A stretch of DNA of 64,000 nucleotides, taken from Flavobacterium sp. 270. GTDB lineage: Bacteria > Bacteroidota > Bacteroidia > Flavobacteriales > Flavobacteriaceae. A model generated the notes under the pieces. That model was not told the DNA's origin. It saw only the letters and a program-made list of their open reading frames with translations, and made no database searches. Below, piece by piece: positions 22,926 to 31,987 of this stretch; position 1 is the first letter of the stretch, and each line of letters opens with the position of its first letter. Made by a program: the position numbers and the translations under genes. The DNA lies in the NCBI RefSeq assembly GCF_004368785.1, contig NZ_SODM01000001.1, forward strand, positions 1,612,001-1,676,000, in the 5' to 3' direction.

Positions 22926-24854
22926 TTACTTTACAAACTCAATAATAAATCCTCCTTTTGGAGCTAAATTATACTGCCATTTGGCCGTTACAGGATAAGT
23001 CTCAATCTTAAAATCCATTAACGGATCGCTTCCCTCAGAAATAATTCTGAACTTAGAAAAACCTTTGCTGTATTTAGTAAGATCAATAGAAACGGGTGTC
23101 GCAGCATTAGTTCCATTTATTCCGATAATATAAGAAAGCGTATCTTTTTTACGGGATAATATTATCGCCTTGCCAGGTTCTGCAATTACACATTCTGTTT
23201 TGTCCCAAGTTGCCGGCATTTCTTTTAATAAGTTCTTAAGTTCATTAGGAAGTGAATTAAACACTTCTTCTGAATCGGCAAAATGAATAATTCCAGATGT
23301 ATAAATCATTGCCATTGCCAGTTCATGCACCGCTGTGTTTAAGCGCGTATATTTTCTAAAAGTAAGCGCAAACGGTGTGTAATCTGCTGGTCCGGCAACG
23401 TTTCTTGTAAAAGGCAGTACCGTATTTTGTTCGGCCGCTTTTTCAGGAAACTTTGGTTCGTAAAAATAACTTTCTGTTCCTAAAATAGCTTCTGCTGTTA
23501 CAAAATTGGGCCATGTTCTGTGCCAGCCTCTTGGCATTGTAGTACCATGCAGGTTTACAAGCAGATGTTCTTTGGCAGCATCTTCAAAAACAGATTGTAA
23601 AGTTCCCATTATTTCTTGTCTGTCAGAGCACCAAAAATCTATTTTAACGCCTTTTACTCCCATCTCAGCCAGTTCTTTAAATCTCTTTTTTCGTTTTACC
23701 GGATCAAAATATTCTGCTGAATATCCCCAAACTAAAGGCTGCACTCCTTTTGACAAGGCATGATCAATAATTTTTCCTTCTTTGTTGGCTTTTTCCCATC
23801 CGGCATCAAAAAGCGTATATCTAAATCCAAATGAAGCAGAAACATCAGTGAATTTATTATAAATTTCAGGGGTAAAATCATCTGGATGCGACCACCATGA
23901 CCAGGCCGCTTTTCCCGGTACTATCCATGAAGTATCTTCAATTTTAGATGCCGGAGCCAAATCAGTAATCAATGTTGACAATAATATATCTCCTGCTTTA
24001 TCTCCAATTATAATAACTCTCCAAGGCATTACCCACGGCAAATTCGATTCTGGATAAGCATTTGCTTTTTCTGCTAAAGGCAAAGTAAATTTTTCGTCTC
24101 CTTTTGCAAAAGCAATTTTATAAATTCCAGCTGCAGAGTCTGGCTCGAAATGACAGCCGGGAAATGAACCATCTGTTCCTGATTCTGCAATTAAAACCCA
24201 ATTTTTAGTATCATTTACATTAAAAAGTGCCGGCATACACCATCCAACCGATTCATTTCGGGCACCGCTTATTGGATCTCCTGACTTCACATTCACATAA
24301 AAATCCTCATAACCCGGAGTATAATCTCCTGCTTTGTTATAAGGCTGCAACCAGCCTTTTGCATTTTGATCGATATGAAATCCCGTTATTTCATTTTTAA
24401 GAACTTGAGTCTGTTTACCATTATTATCGAATTTGTATCTAAAAGCAACACCTTGTTCGCCGGCAATTAAATCTATGGTCATTAAAGCTCCAAGCTTGTT
24501 TTTAAAAGTGATACTTTTAGTTTTAAAAACATGATCTGCTATTTTATTATTGGACACTTTAAGTTCGTATTTTTCACGTTTTTCTCCGATAGCTGAATTT
24601 TTTACAACGGATAATCCAGCCGTAAAATCATCATTTTCAAAACGCAGTCCAAGCGGAGAATCCAAAATAATAGCTTTATCCCGACGCGTTACTTTATAGG
24701 ATAATTTTCCATCTTGAGTTAAAGACAAGGATATTTTATTTAGATTGTCCTTAGACTTTAAAGAAAGTTCATTTTGTGCTTTACAGTTGGTCAATACAAA
24801 AAGCATCGCGGACAGCAGTAAACTTAAAGATCGATGAATAAACATTTTTTTCAT
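22926..24854 (-). CDS. GH97 glycoside hydrolase, probable retaining alpha-galactosidase lipoprotein
   Basis: A 642-residue protein with a lipoprotein signal (LTNC, lipid Cys C24). An N-terminal beta-sandwich (about 30-290) is followed by a (beta/alpha)8 barrel beginning at WSWWSHPDDFTPE near 318. GVKIDFWCSD places an Asp at 406 where retaining GH97 alpha-galactosidases have their nucleophile; inverting SusB-type enzymes instead use a second Glu. E455 or E461 in FVTAEAILGTES is the acid/base candidate. It therefore should release alpha-linked galactose, or possibly beta-L-arabinopyranose, in the periplasm or on the surface. It is followed in transcription by nothing and preceded by the epimerase gene, 11 bp away. 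Confidence 0.88.
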   Translation of the reverse strand: MKKMFIHRSLSLLLSAMLFVLTNCKAQNELSLKSKDNLNKISLSLTQDGKLSYKVTRRDKAIILDSPLGLRFENDDFTAGLSVVKNSAIGEKREKYELKVSNNKIADHVFKTKSITFKNKLGALMTIDLIAGEQGVAFRYKFDNNGKQTQVLKNEITGFHIDQNAKGWLQPYNKAGDYTPGYEDFYVNVKSGDPISGARNESVGWCMPALFNVNDTKNWVLIAESGTDGSFPGCHFEPDSAAGIYKIAFAKGDEKFTLPLAEKANAYPESNLPWVMPWRVIIIGDKAGDILLSTLITDLAPASKIEDTSWIVPGKAAWSWWSHPDDFTPEIYNKFTDVSASFGFRYTLFDAGWEKANKEGKIIDHALSKGVQPLVWGYSAEYFDPVKRKKRFKELAEMGVKGVKIDFWCSDRQEIMGTLQSVFEDAAKEHLLVNLHGTTMPRGWHRTWPNFVTAEAILGTESYFYEPKFPEKAAEQNTVLPFTRNVAGPADYTPFALTFRKYTRLNTAVHELAMAMIYTSGIIHFADSEEVFNSLPNELKNLLKEMPATWDKTECVIAEPGKAIILSRKKDTLSYIIGINGTNAATPVSIDLTKYSKGFSKFRIISEGSDPLMDFKIETYPVTAKWQYNLAPKGGFIIEFVK

Positions 24855-24865
24855 TTATATAATTT

Positions 24866-25894
24866 TTAGAGGTGATAGTCAATTTTGTTATCTGCTAAGT
24901 CAAAAGCGTACGTAATGGTTTCATTATAAACTTGTCCCGTTTTAAATATTGTATTAGGAAAATGCAAATGATTTGGGCTGTCAGGATAATATTGGCATTC
25001 TAAACAAAGTCCGTCAAAAGGCTCGTAAAGTTTAGAATGTTCGCCGATAACTTCACTTTTTAAGTAATCGCCTGTGTACAATTGTATGCCTGGATAAGAG
25101 GTAAAAACCCGCATTATTCTTCCTGATTTTTCTTCTGTCAATTCGCAAACTTTATCTTTATCCAAAATATAATAGGTATTCAAGCCTTTACTTTTCATTA
25201 CATCTCCTAATAAGTCATTCTGAAAAATATAGTTATTGGCAGAAATAATTTTTCCTGTCGGAATATAATCGGGAGTATTTTCTAAGATTTTATCAGCCTG
25301 AATCGTGAGGCGATGCTGTTGTATTTTTTCGGCACAAGCCGATAAATTAAAATAAGAATGATTCGTAAAATTTAGTGGTGTTGGTTCATCGGCTACAGCC
25401 AAAAATTCAATTTTAAGCTCGTTTTTATCTGTCCATTTGTAAATCACTTTAATGTCTAAATTGCCCGGAAAACCGCCACTTCCATTTTTACTTTCAAGAC
25501 TAAAAATTACTGTATTCTCTTTTATGATAAAATCAAAAACTTTGTTGTTAAATCCAGCCGAACCACTATGATTGTTGTGTTTCCCATCATTTTTATCCAA
25601 AAAAAAAGTTTTATCTTCAATAGAGAATTCAGCATTATTAATTCGGTTTGCAAACCTTCCAACAGTTGCTCCTATATAACAGGAATCTTCTAAATAACCT
25701 TCCAGAGTTGGAAATCCTAAAACTACATTTTCTTTAATTCCGTTTTTGTCCGGAACTACTATGGACTTTACTACGGCTCCATAATTAAGCAGTTCAACGT
25801 AATTTTCGTGAACATTCGTAAGTCGAAATTTAAAAATTTCTTTTCCATTACAAACCCCAAAAGGCTCGTATGTAATCTTATTAATAGGATTCAT
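24866..25894 (-). CDS. galM: Aldose 1-epimerase (galactose mutarotase)
   Basis: A 342-residue cytosolic-type epimerase with no signal peptide. GRFANRINNAEFSI near residue 78, NFTNHSYFNL near 176 with the catalytic His, and YEPFDGLCLECQYYPDSPNH near 295-314 with the catalytic Glu are all present. It interconverts alpha and beta anomers of galactose or glucose released by hydrolases. It is co-transcribed with the GH97 gene, which supports galactose as the sugar handled here. Divergent from the AraC regulator. Confidence 0.92.
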   Translation of the reverse strand: MNPINKITYEPFGVCNGKEIFKFRLTNVHENYVELLNYGAVVKSIVVPDKNGIKENVVLGFPTLEGYLEDSCYIGATVGRFANRINNAEFSIEDKTFFLDKNDGKHNNHSGSAGFNNKVFDFIIKENTVIFSLESKNGSGGFPGNLDIKVIYKWTDKNELKIEFLAVADEPTPLNFTNHSYFNLSACAEKIQQHRLTIQADKILENTPDYIPTGKIISANNYIFQNDLLGDVMKSKGLNTYYILDKDKVCELTEEKSGRIMRVFTSYPGIQLYTGDYLKSEVIGEHSKLYEPFDGLCLECQYYPDSPNHLHFPNTIFKTGQVYNETITYAFDLADNKIDYHL

Positions 25895-25941
25895 AATTTA
25901 TTAAAAAAAGGATTTGAAAACACTATCCTTAAATAGTATTT

Positions 25942-25949
25942 CAAATGTA
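25942..25949 (-). promoter_or_regulatory. Promoter -7 box for galM-GH97
   Basis: On the minus strand this reads TACATTTG, an exact TAnnTTTG match, 48 bp from the galM start. The AraC gene diverges from the same 138-bp gap. Confidence 0.55.
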
Positions 25950-26032
25950 ACTTCGATTATTAGCTTAAAAATGGACATTATTTTTAAAAGCATGGATTAA
26001 ATTACGATATTTGAAAAATAAGTTTTGACAAA

Positions 26033-26941
26033 ATGAAGAATTCATCACAAAAAGAAAAGATAAAAGTCAAAGAAGGTTTTTTAGGACAGCGCATGATCGT
26101 GATTCCTAAAAATATACTTTCGGGCATTAAAAAGAATGCATTGATTTCTGGTTTGTATTTTACAGACATTGGTGTTTTCCCTAATGCAAGTCATCATTCA
26201 ATGAAACGTAAACACGGAAGCAAACAATATATCCTTATTTATTGTTATAAAGGTGAAGGTGTTATTACTAAAGAAAATAAAACCATACCGCTTAAAGCGA
26301 ATACTTTTTATATTATACCACCAGAAACAGCGCATGATTATCATGCTTTAAAACAAAATCCGTGGAGTATTTACTGGATCCATTTTACCGGCCCGCAGGC
26401 ACCTCATTTTTATGAAAAATTCATCACCGAACATCCCGATACTGCACCGCAATTGTCATTGGAAGAACGACGCATCGAACTTTTTGAAAACATACTGGAT
26501 GTTATGGAAGACGGTTACAGTCTTAGTAATCTTGAATATGCTAATCTTTCATTGTGGCAATTATTAAATGCCTTTTTATACGAACGCTATTTCATCAAAA
26601 AAAATAGAAAATTTTCAGAGGATAATACTATTGAGTCGGCAATAGATTATATGAAAGAGCATTTGGATTTATCTTTAAAAATCAATGAGGTTGCTGCTTA
26701 TTTTAATTACTCTTCTTCTCATTTTTTTACCTTATTCAAAAAACAGACGGGTTATTCTCCTATCCATTATTTCAATTATTTAAAAATGCAGAAAGCCTGT
26801 CAATATCTTAGTTTTACTACTATGAGTATAAAAGAAATAAGTTTTGCGCTGGGGTTTAATGATCCGTTGTATTTCTCCCGTCTTTTCAAAAAAGTAATGA
26901 GTACTTCGCCAATACAATACCGCACCGAATATAAACAGTAA
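26033..26941 (+). CDS. AraC-family regulator of the galactose-type locus
   Basis: A 302-residue cytoplasmic regulator. The first 150 residues are an AraC-type cupin sensor (KQYILIYCYKGEGVIT...TFYIIPPETAHDYHA). The last 100 hold two helix-turn-helix motifs, LKINEVAAYFNYSSSHFFTLFKK and IKEISFALGFNDPLYFSRLFKK shortened here, ending in the usual SPIQYR. It lies between the divergent galM-GH97 pair and the downstream transporter gene, so it most likely activates both in response to a sugar. The inducer is not visible from sequence. Confidence 0.88.
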   Translation: MKNSSQKEKIKVKEGFLGQRMIVIPKNILSGIKKNALISGLYFTDIGVFPNASHHSMKRKHGSKQYILIYCYKGEGVITKENKTIPLKANTFYIIPPETAHDYHALKQNPWSIYWIHFTGPQAPHFYEKFITEHPDTAPQLSLEERRIELFENILDVMEDGYSLSNLEYANLSLWQLLNAFLYERYFIKKNRKFSEDNTIESAIDYMKEHLDLSLKINEVAAYFNYSSSHFFTLFKKQTGYSPIHYFNYLKMQKACQYLSFTTMSIKEISFALGFNDPLYFSRLFKKVMSTSPIQYRTEYKQ

Positions 26942-27068
26942 CGCAATTGTTTTCGTATTTTAGTTTATCATCTTAAAAAATCAGATTATAATCCATCTAT
27001 TCAAAAAAAATATCCATAAATCAAAGGTTACCATTCTGCTAATTTTACAAAAGCTATAAAACCTTTTT

Positions 27069-28472
27069 ATGAAAAATTATAATTATACCTTTTTATTATC
27101 AATTAGCCTTGTTGCAGCATTGGGTGGCTTACTCTTTGGCTACGACTGGGTTGTAATTGGTGGTGCAAAACCATTTTACGAAATTTATTTTGGCATTTCA
27201 GATTCTCCTGCTTTACAAGGCTGGGCTATGAGCAGCGCTCTTGTTGGCTGTGTAGCTGGTGCAGCCGTTGCGGGCAAACTTGCAGATACTTATGGCAGAC
27301 GTCCAATGTTAATTGCTGCGGCCGTATTATTCTCCTTATGTGCGTTGGGCACCGGAGCATCAGAAACTTTTACAATATTTATTATATGGCGTATTATTGG
27401 CGGTATCGGGATTGGGATTGCATCGACAATTTCGCCTTTGTACATTGCCGAAATCGCTCCACAGGAAACCCGCGGTCTTTTTGTATCTATAAATCAGCTT
27501 ACCGTAGTTATCGGGATTTTAGCAGCACAAATAACCAATATGGTCATTACTGAGGTTATTCCTGCAGGCTATTCTCATGCTCAAATTCTGGCTTCTTGGA
27601 ACGGACAAACGGGATGGAGATGGATGTTTTGGGCAGGATTTTTTCCGGCTGTTCTCTTTTTTATTCTAATGTTTTTAATTCCCGAAAGCCCAAGATATCT
27701 GGCTAAAAAAGGAAAAAATACTACTGCAGAAGAAACGCTTACTAAAATTGGAGGATTGGCTTACGGCAAAGAAGAGATCTCAAAAATAAAAGAAACTTTT
27801 ACACACGAATCAGAGAAAACCGATTTTAAAATACTGCTTGATAAAAAAGCTTTGCCAATTCTAATAATCGGAATTGTATTAGCCGCTTTTCAACAATGGT
27901 GCGGTATTAATATTATTTTTAATTATGCGCAGGAAATCTTTGTTTCTGCAGGTTACAGCATAAACGATTTGTTTATGAATATTGTAATTACCGGTAGTAT
28001 AAACCTGGTTTTTACTTTGGTTGCTATGGGAACTGTAGATAAACTGGGACGCAAAAAATTAATGCTTTTTGGGTCGGCAGCATTAGCTGTAATTTATGCT
28101 TTACTGGGTTATTTTTATTACACGAATGTTACCGGTTTTCCTTTATTAATGCTGGTATTATTAGCCATTGCCATCTATGCAATGTCTCTTGCTCCTATTG
28201 TCTGGGTTATTTTATCTGAAATATTCCCTAACAGAATTAGAGGTGTAGCGATGTCTATTGCAACTTTTGCACTCTGGATTGCTTCTGCTCTATTGGTACA
28301 AACATTTCCAATTTTCAACAATTACCTGGGTACGTCGGGAACTTTCTGGCTGTACGGTATTATCTGTGCCTTAGGATTTTTGTTTGTATTAAAAAAACTT
28401 CCCGAAACCAAAAACAAAAGTCTTGAAGAAATTGAAGAACTGATGGTTTCTGATTCAAAGAATATTCAATAA
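27069..28472 (+). CDS. MFS sugar/proton symporter (XylE/GalP-like)
   Basis: A 467-residue inner-membrane transporter with 12 membrane segments and the sugar porter signatures: GGLLFGYDWVVIGGA near residue 18, the DTYGRRPML loop after helix 2, PESPRYLAKKGK near 205 after helix 6, the QQWCGINIIFNYA segment of helix 7 and PETKNKSLEEIEE at the C-terminus. The family imports xylose, galactose, arabinose or glucose. Association with GalM, GH97 alpha-galactosidase and an AraC regulator favours galactose. The next gene starts 18 bp downstream. Confidence 0.9.
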   Translation: MKNYNYTFLLSISLVAALGGLLFGYDWVVIGGAKPFYEIYFGISDSPALQGWAMSSALVGCVAGAAVAGKLADTYGRRPMLIAAAVLFSLCALGTGASETFTIFIIWRIIGGIGIGIASTISPLYIAEIAPQETRGLFVSINQLTVVIGILAAQITNMVITEVIPAGYSHAQILASWNGQTGWRWMFWAGFFPAVLFFILMFLIPESPRYLAKKGKNTTAEETLTKIGGLAYGKEEISKIKETFTHESEKTDFKILLDKKALPILIIGIVLAAFQQWCGINIIFNYAQEIFVSAGYSINDLFMNIVITGSINLVFTLVAMGTVDKLGRKKLMLFGSAALAVIYALLGYFYYTNVTGFPLLMLVLLAIAIYAMSLAPIVWVILSEIFPNRIRGVAMSIATFALWIASALLVQTFPIFNNYLGTSGTFWLYGIICALGFLFVLKKLPETKNKSLEEIEELMVSDSKNIQ

Positions 28473-28490
28473 TTTAAATTTCATTACATC

Positions 28491-31400
28491 ATGCAAAAAG
28501 TAAATGTTTGGAAGGAAAAAATAATCCTGCCAACTTATGAGGTGGGCAAACCTGAAAAAAATCCTGTATTTATTGAGAAAAGAGTGTATCAGGGAAGTAA
28601 CGGATCTGTATATCCATATCCTGTTATTGAAAAAATCGCAGACGAAAAAACAGACAAAGAATACCAAGCTGTATATCTTGAAAATGAATTTGTTAAAATA
28701 ATGATTTTGCCAGAACTCGGCGGACGTGTTCATATGGCTTATGATAAAACCAAAGAACGTCATTTTGTCTATTATAATCAGGTTGTAAAACCGGCTTTGG
28801 TTGGACTTACAGGCCCGTGGATTTCTGGCGGAATTGAGTTTAACTGGCCGCAACACCACAGACCAACAACTTTTGATCCTGTTGATTTTACGATTGAGGA
28901 ACATGAGGACGGCAGCGCAACAGTTTGGTGCAGTGAGGTTGAACGTATGTTTAGAACCAAAGGAATGGCGGGTTTCAGATTATATCCTGACAAAGCTTAT
29001 TTAGAAATTAAAGCGCAATTGTACAACAGAACATCGTTTCCGCAGACTTTTTTATGGTGGGCAAATCCGGCTGTAAAGGTAAATGACGATTATCAATCGG
29101 TGTTTCCGCCAGACGTAAATGCGGTTTTTGATCACGGAAAACGTGATGTTTCTTCTTTTCCGATTGCAAAAGGAACATATTACAAAGTAGATTATTCTCC
29201 GGGAACAGATATTTCCCGTTATAAAAATATTCCGGTTCCTACGTCTTATATGGCGATTGCTTCAAAATATAATTTTGTGGGCGGTTACGAAAATGATTCT
29301 AAAGGCGGTTTACTTCACGTAGCAAACCACCATGTTTCTCCTGGGAAAAAACAATGGACTTGGGGACATGGCGATTTCGGCCGTGCCTGGGACCGCAATC
29401 TTACGGATGAAGATGGCCCGTATATCGAATTAATGTGTGGTGTTTATACGGATAATCAGCCTGATTTCACCTGGATTATGCCGGGCGAACAAAAGGATTT
29501 TACGCAGTATTTTATGCCGTATCGTGATTTGGGTATTGTAAAAAATGCTACCAAAAATGCGATGGTCAATTTAGAAAGCATCGATAATAAATTAGTTATT
29601 AAAGCTTATACAACAGGAGTTTATCCCAACACAACGGTTACTTTAAAAAATAATGAAACTGTTCTATTTCAAAAACAATATGATGCTTCACCGTACAATT
29701 CGTTTGAAGAAACAATTGATTTTAAAAACAATGAATCTTTAGAAGGATTATCAATTTCTGTAACAGATGCCGACAATAAAGTTTTGGTAGATTGGATGTA
29801 CGAAGGCCCAAATGAAGCTGAAATTCCCGAAGCTGCAAAACCTGCTCTTGCACCAGAAGATATTCAAAATAACGAGCAATTATTCCTGACTGCACAACAT
29901 TTAGAACAATACCGACACGCAACTTACAGTCCGATTCCGTATTATGAAGAAGCTATTAAGCGCGATGCTGGCGATATTCGCTCAAATAATGCGATGGGAT
30001 TATGGTTGATGCGAAGAGCAAAATTTGAAGAAAGTGAACCTTATTTTAGAGCTGCGATAAAAACATTGACGCAGCGAAATCCAAATCCGTATGAAGGCGA
30101 AGCTTATTTTAATCTTGGTTTATGTCTTAAATATCAAGACAGATTTAAAGAAGCGTATGATGCATTTTACAAAGCTACCTGGAATGCTGCCTGGCAAAAT
30201 CAGGGTTATTTTTATGTTGCGCAAATTAATGCCTTAAATAATGATTACGAATTAGCACTTACACATATTCAAAAGGCAATTTCTAAAAATACCGAAGATC
30301 ATAAAGCGTTGCATTTGCAAGTTGTTTTACTTAGAAAATTAGGACAGGAGCAAAAAGCATTACAGCTCGTAAATACCTATTTGGAAAGCGATTGTTTTAA
30401 TTTTGGATTGCTTTACGAAAAATATCTTTTGAGCAATGACAAAAAAGAGCTTGCTTATTTCAACGGATTGATAAGAAACAACATTCATACGTATATAGAA
30501 TATGCATTAGATTATGCGGGCGCTGGTTTTTATAAAGAAGCTGCAGCATTGTTGTCTGAAGGCTTAAAAGATGAAAATACGTATCCGATGGCTTGGTATT
30601 ATGCGGGTTCTTTTTATCAAAAATTAAATGATTTCGGTCAAGCCGAAAAATGCTTCAAAATGGCCTCTGAGGCAAAACCAGATTATTGTTTCCCAAATCA
30701 GATTGAGGCTGCTTTACTGCTTCAAAACGTGATTAAGAAACAAACTAATGATGCAAAAGCTTTGTATTATTTGGGTAACTTTTGGTACGCCTCCAAGTTT
30801 TATGACGATGCTGTTTCTTGTTGGGAAAAATCGGTTGCTATTGATGACAGCTTCCCTACCGTTCATCGCAATTTGGCTTTGGCTTATTATAATAAATTAG
30901 AAGATGAACAAAAAGCTTTAAGCAGCTTAGAAAAAGCCTTTTCGTTGGATTTACAAGATTCCAGAATTTTGATGGAACTGGATCAATTGTACAAACGTTT
31001 AAATAGAGATTTAGTTTTTAGACTTGCTTTCTTAGAGAAACATTTAGAATTGGTAATTCAAAGGGATGATGTTTATTTAGAAAGAGTGGCTTTGTACAAT
31101 CTTTTAGGCAAACACGACAAAGCGCTTACCTTGTTACAAAACCGAATTTTTCATCCGTGGGAAGGCGGCGAAGGAAAAGTAAGCGGACAATATCTTATCA
31201 GCCTGACTGAAATTGCGAAACAACAAATCACGGCAGGAAATTATGATTACGCTATTGAACTTCTGGAACAAGCTCAATTTTATCCTGATAATTTAGGCGA
31301 AGGAAAACTGCCGGGCGCTCAGGAAAACGATATTTATTATTGGCTTGGTGTCGCTTTTGAGAAAAAAAATAACATAGAAGAAGCTAATAATTGGTGGCAA

Positions 31401-31805
31401 AAAGCAACGCAAGGATTAGAAGAACCAACTGCAGCTATTTTTTATAATGATCAACAGCCGGATAAAATTTTCTATCAAGGTTTGGCTTTTCTAAAATTGA
31501 ATCAACAATCGGAAGCGGATAAACGTTTTGAAAAATTAGTTGCTTACGCTCAAAAGCATTTAAACGATCATGTTACTATTGATTATTTTGCAGTATCACT
31601 GCCAGATCTTATGATTTGGGAAGATGATCTGGATAAACGTAATAAAATTCACTGTTTGTATATGCTTGGATTAGGTCTTTTAGGATTGGATAAAAAAGCT
31701 GCATCCGAAGAGACTTTCGAAGCTGTACTTTCTGAAGAAAAGAGTCATTCAGGAGTTACGATACATTTGTCATTATTAAAAAATGAAGTATCGGTTTCTG
31801 TTTAA
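28491..31805 (+). CDS. DUF5107 protein with C-terminal TPR repeats
   Basis: A 1104-residue protein with no signal peptide, presumably cytoplasmic. The first 330 residues are the DUF5107 region, a mutarotase-like beta-sandwich (LENEFVKIMILPELGGRVHM, then GLTGPWISGGIEFNWPQHHR). Residues about 460-1000 are TPR-type helical repeats with many YEEAI/YFNLGLCL/ALYYLGNFW units. Proteins like this accompany sugar MFS genes in Bacteroidota; the N-terminal domain has the look of a carbohydrate-binding or epimerase-like fold, but no reaction has been assigned that I can name. It is co-transcribed with the porter and ends the operon at a terminator. Confidence 0.85.
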   Translation: MQKVNVWKEKIILPTYEVGKPEKNPVFIEKRVYQGSNGSVYPYPVIEKIADEKTDKEYQAVYLENEFVKIMILPELGGRVHMAYDKTKERHFVYYNQVVKPALVGLTGPWISGGIEFNWPQHHRPTTFDPVDFTIEEHEDGSATVWCSEVERMFRTKGMAGFRLYPDKAYLEIKAQLYNRTSFPQTFLWWANPAVKVNDDYQSVFPPDVNAVFDHGKRDVSSFPIAKGTYYKVDYSPGTDISRYKNIPVPTSYMAIASKYNFVGGYENDSKGGLLHVANHHVSPGKKQWTWGHGDFGRAWDRNLTDEDGPYIELMCGVYTDNQPDFTWIMPGEQKDFTQYFMPYRDLGIVKNATKNAMVNLESIDNKLVIKAYTTGVYPNTTVTLKNNETVLFQKQYDASPYNSFEETIDFKNNESLEGLSISVTDADNKVLVDWMYEGPNEAEIPEAAKPALAPEDIQNNEQLFLTAQHLEQYRHATYSPIPYYEEAIKRDAGDIRSNNAMGLWLMRRAKFEESEPYFRAAIKTLTQRNPNPYEGEAYFNLGLCLKYQDRFKEAYDAFYKATWNAAWQNQGYFYVAQINALNNDYELALTHIQKAISKNTEDHKALHLQVVLLRKLGQEQKALQLVNTYLESDCFNFGLLYEKYLLSNDKKELAYFNGLIRNNIHTYIEYALDYAGAGFYKEAAALLSEGLKDENTYPMAWYYAGSFYQKLNDFGQAEKCFKMASEAKPDYCFPNQIEAALLLQNVIKKQTNDAKALYYLGNFWYASKFYDDAVSCWEKSVAIDDSFPTVHRNLALAYYNKLEDEQKALSSLEKAFSLDLQDSRILMELDQLYKRLNRDLVFRLAFLEKHLELVIQRDDVYLERVALYNLLGKHDKALTLLQNRIFHPWEGGEGKVSGQYLISLTEIAKQQITAGNYDYAIELLEQAQFYPDNLGEGKLPGAQENDIYYWLGVAFEKKNNIEEANNWWQKATQGLEEPTAAIFYNDQQPDKIFYQGLAFLKLNQQSEADKRFEKLVAYAQKHLNDHVTIDYFAVSLPDLMIWEDDLDKRNKIHCLYMLGLGLLGLDKKAASEETFEAVLSEEKSHSGVTIHLSLLKNEVSVSV

Positions 31806-31827
31806 GTTTGGTGTTTAAATGTTAGTT

Positions 31828-31858
31828 AGCCCCGATAGTTTAAAAAACTGTCGGGGCT
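31828..31858. terminator. Terminator after the DUF5107 gene
   Basis: AGCCCCGA pairs with TCGGGGCT, extended inward by TAGTT/AACTG, around an A-rich loop. It lies 23 bp after the stop codon. Confidence 0.75.
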
Positions 31859-31879
31859 TGTGGTTTAATCCGGTGCTTA

Positions 31880-31970
31880 TCCTGCAAGGTTTCCAAAACC
31901 TTGTAGGTATAAAACTGTAGATGAGAAGATTACCAAACTATACCTACAAGGTTTTGGAAACCTTGCAGGA
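31880..31970. repeat. 32-bp perfect inverted repeat, flavobacterial palindrome type
   Basis: The arms 31880-31911 and 31939-31970 are perfect inverted copies around a 27-nt loop. Each arm also holds its own near palindrome, AAGGTTT-TGG-AAACCTT. No gene is inside. It sits between convergent DUF5107 and GH92 genes, where such an element disturbs nothing and could also end transcription. It is unrelated in sequence to the REP family at 2866 and to the repeat at 44717. Confidence 0.85.
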
Positions 31971-31987
31971 AAATCAAAATAAATGAT

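Noticed and set aside
28455..28904. 149-codon minus-strand frame over the MFS/DUF5107 junction
   Set aside because: Antisense to two supported genes, with a composition of chance AT-rich frames.
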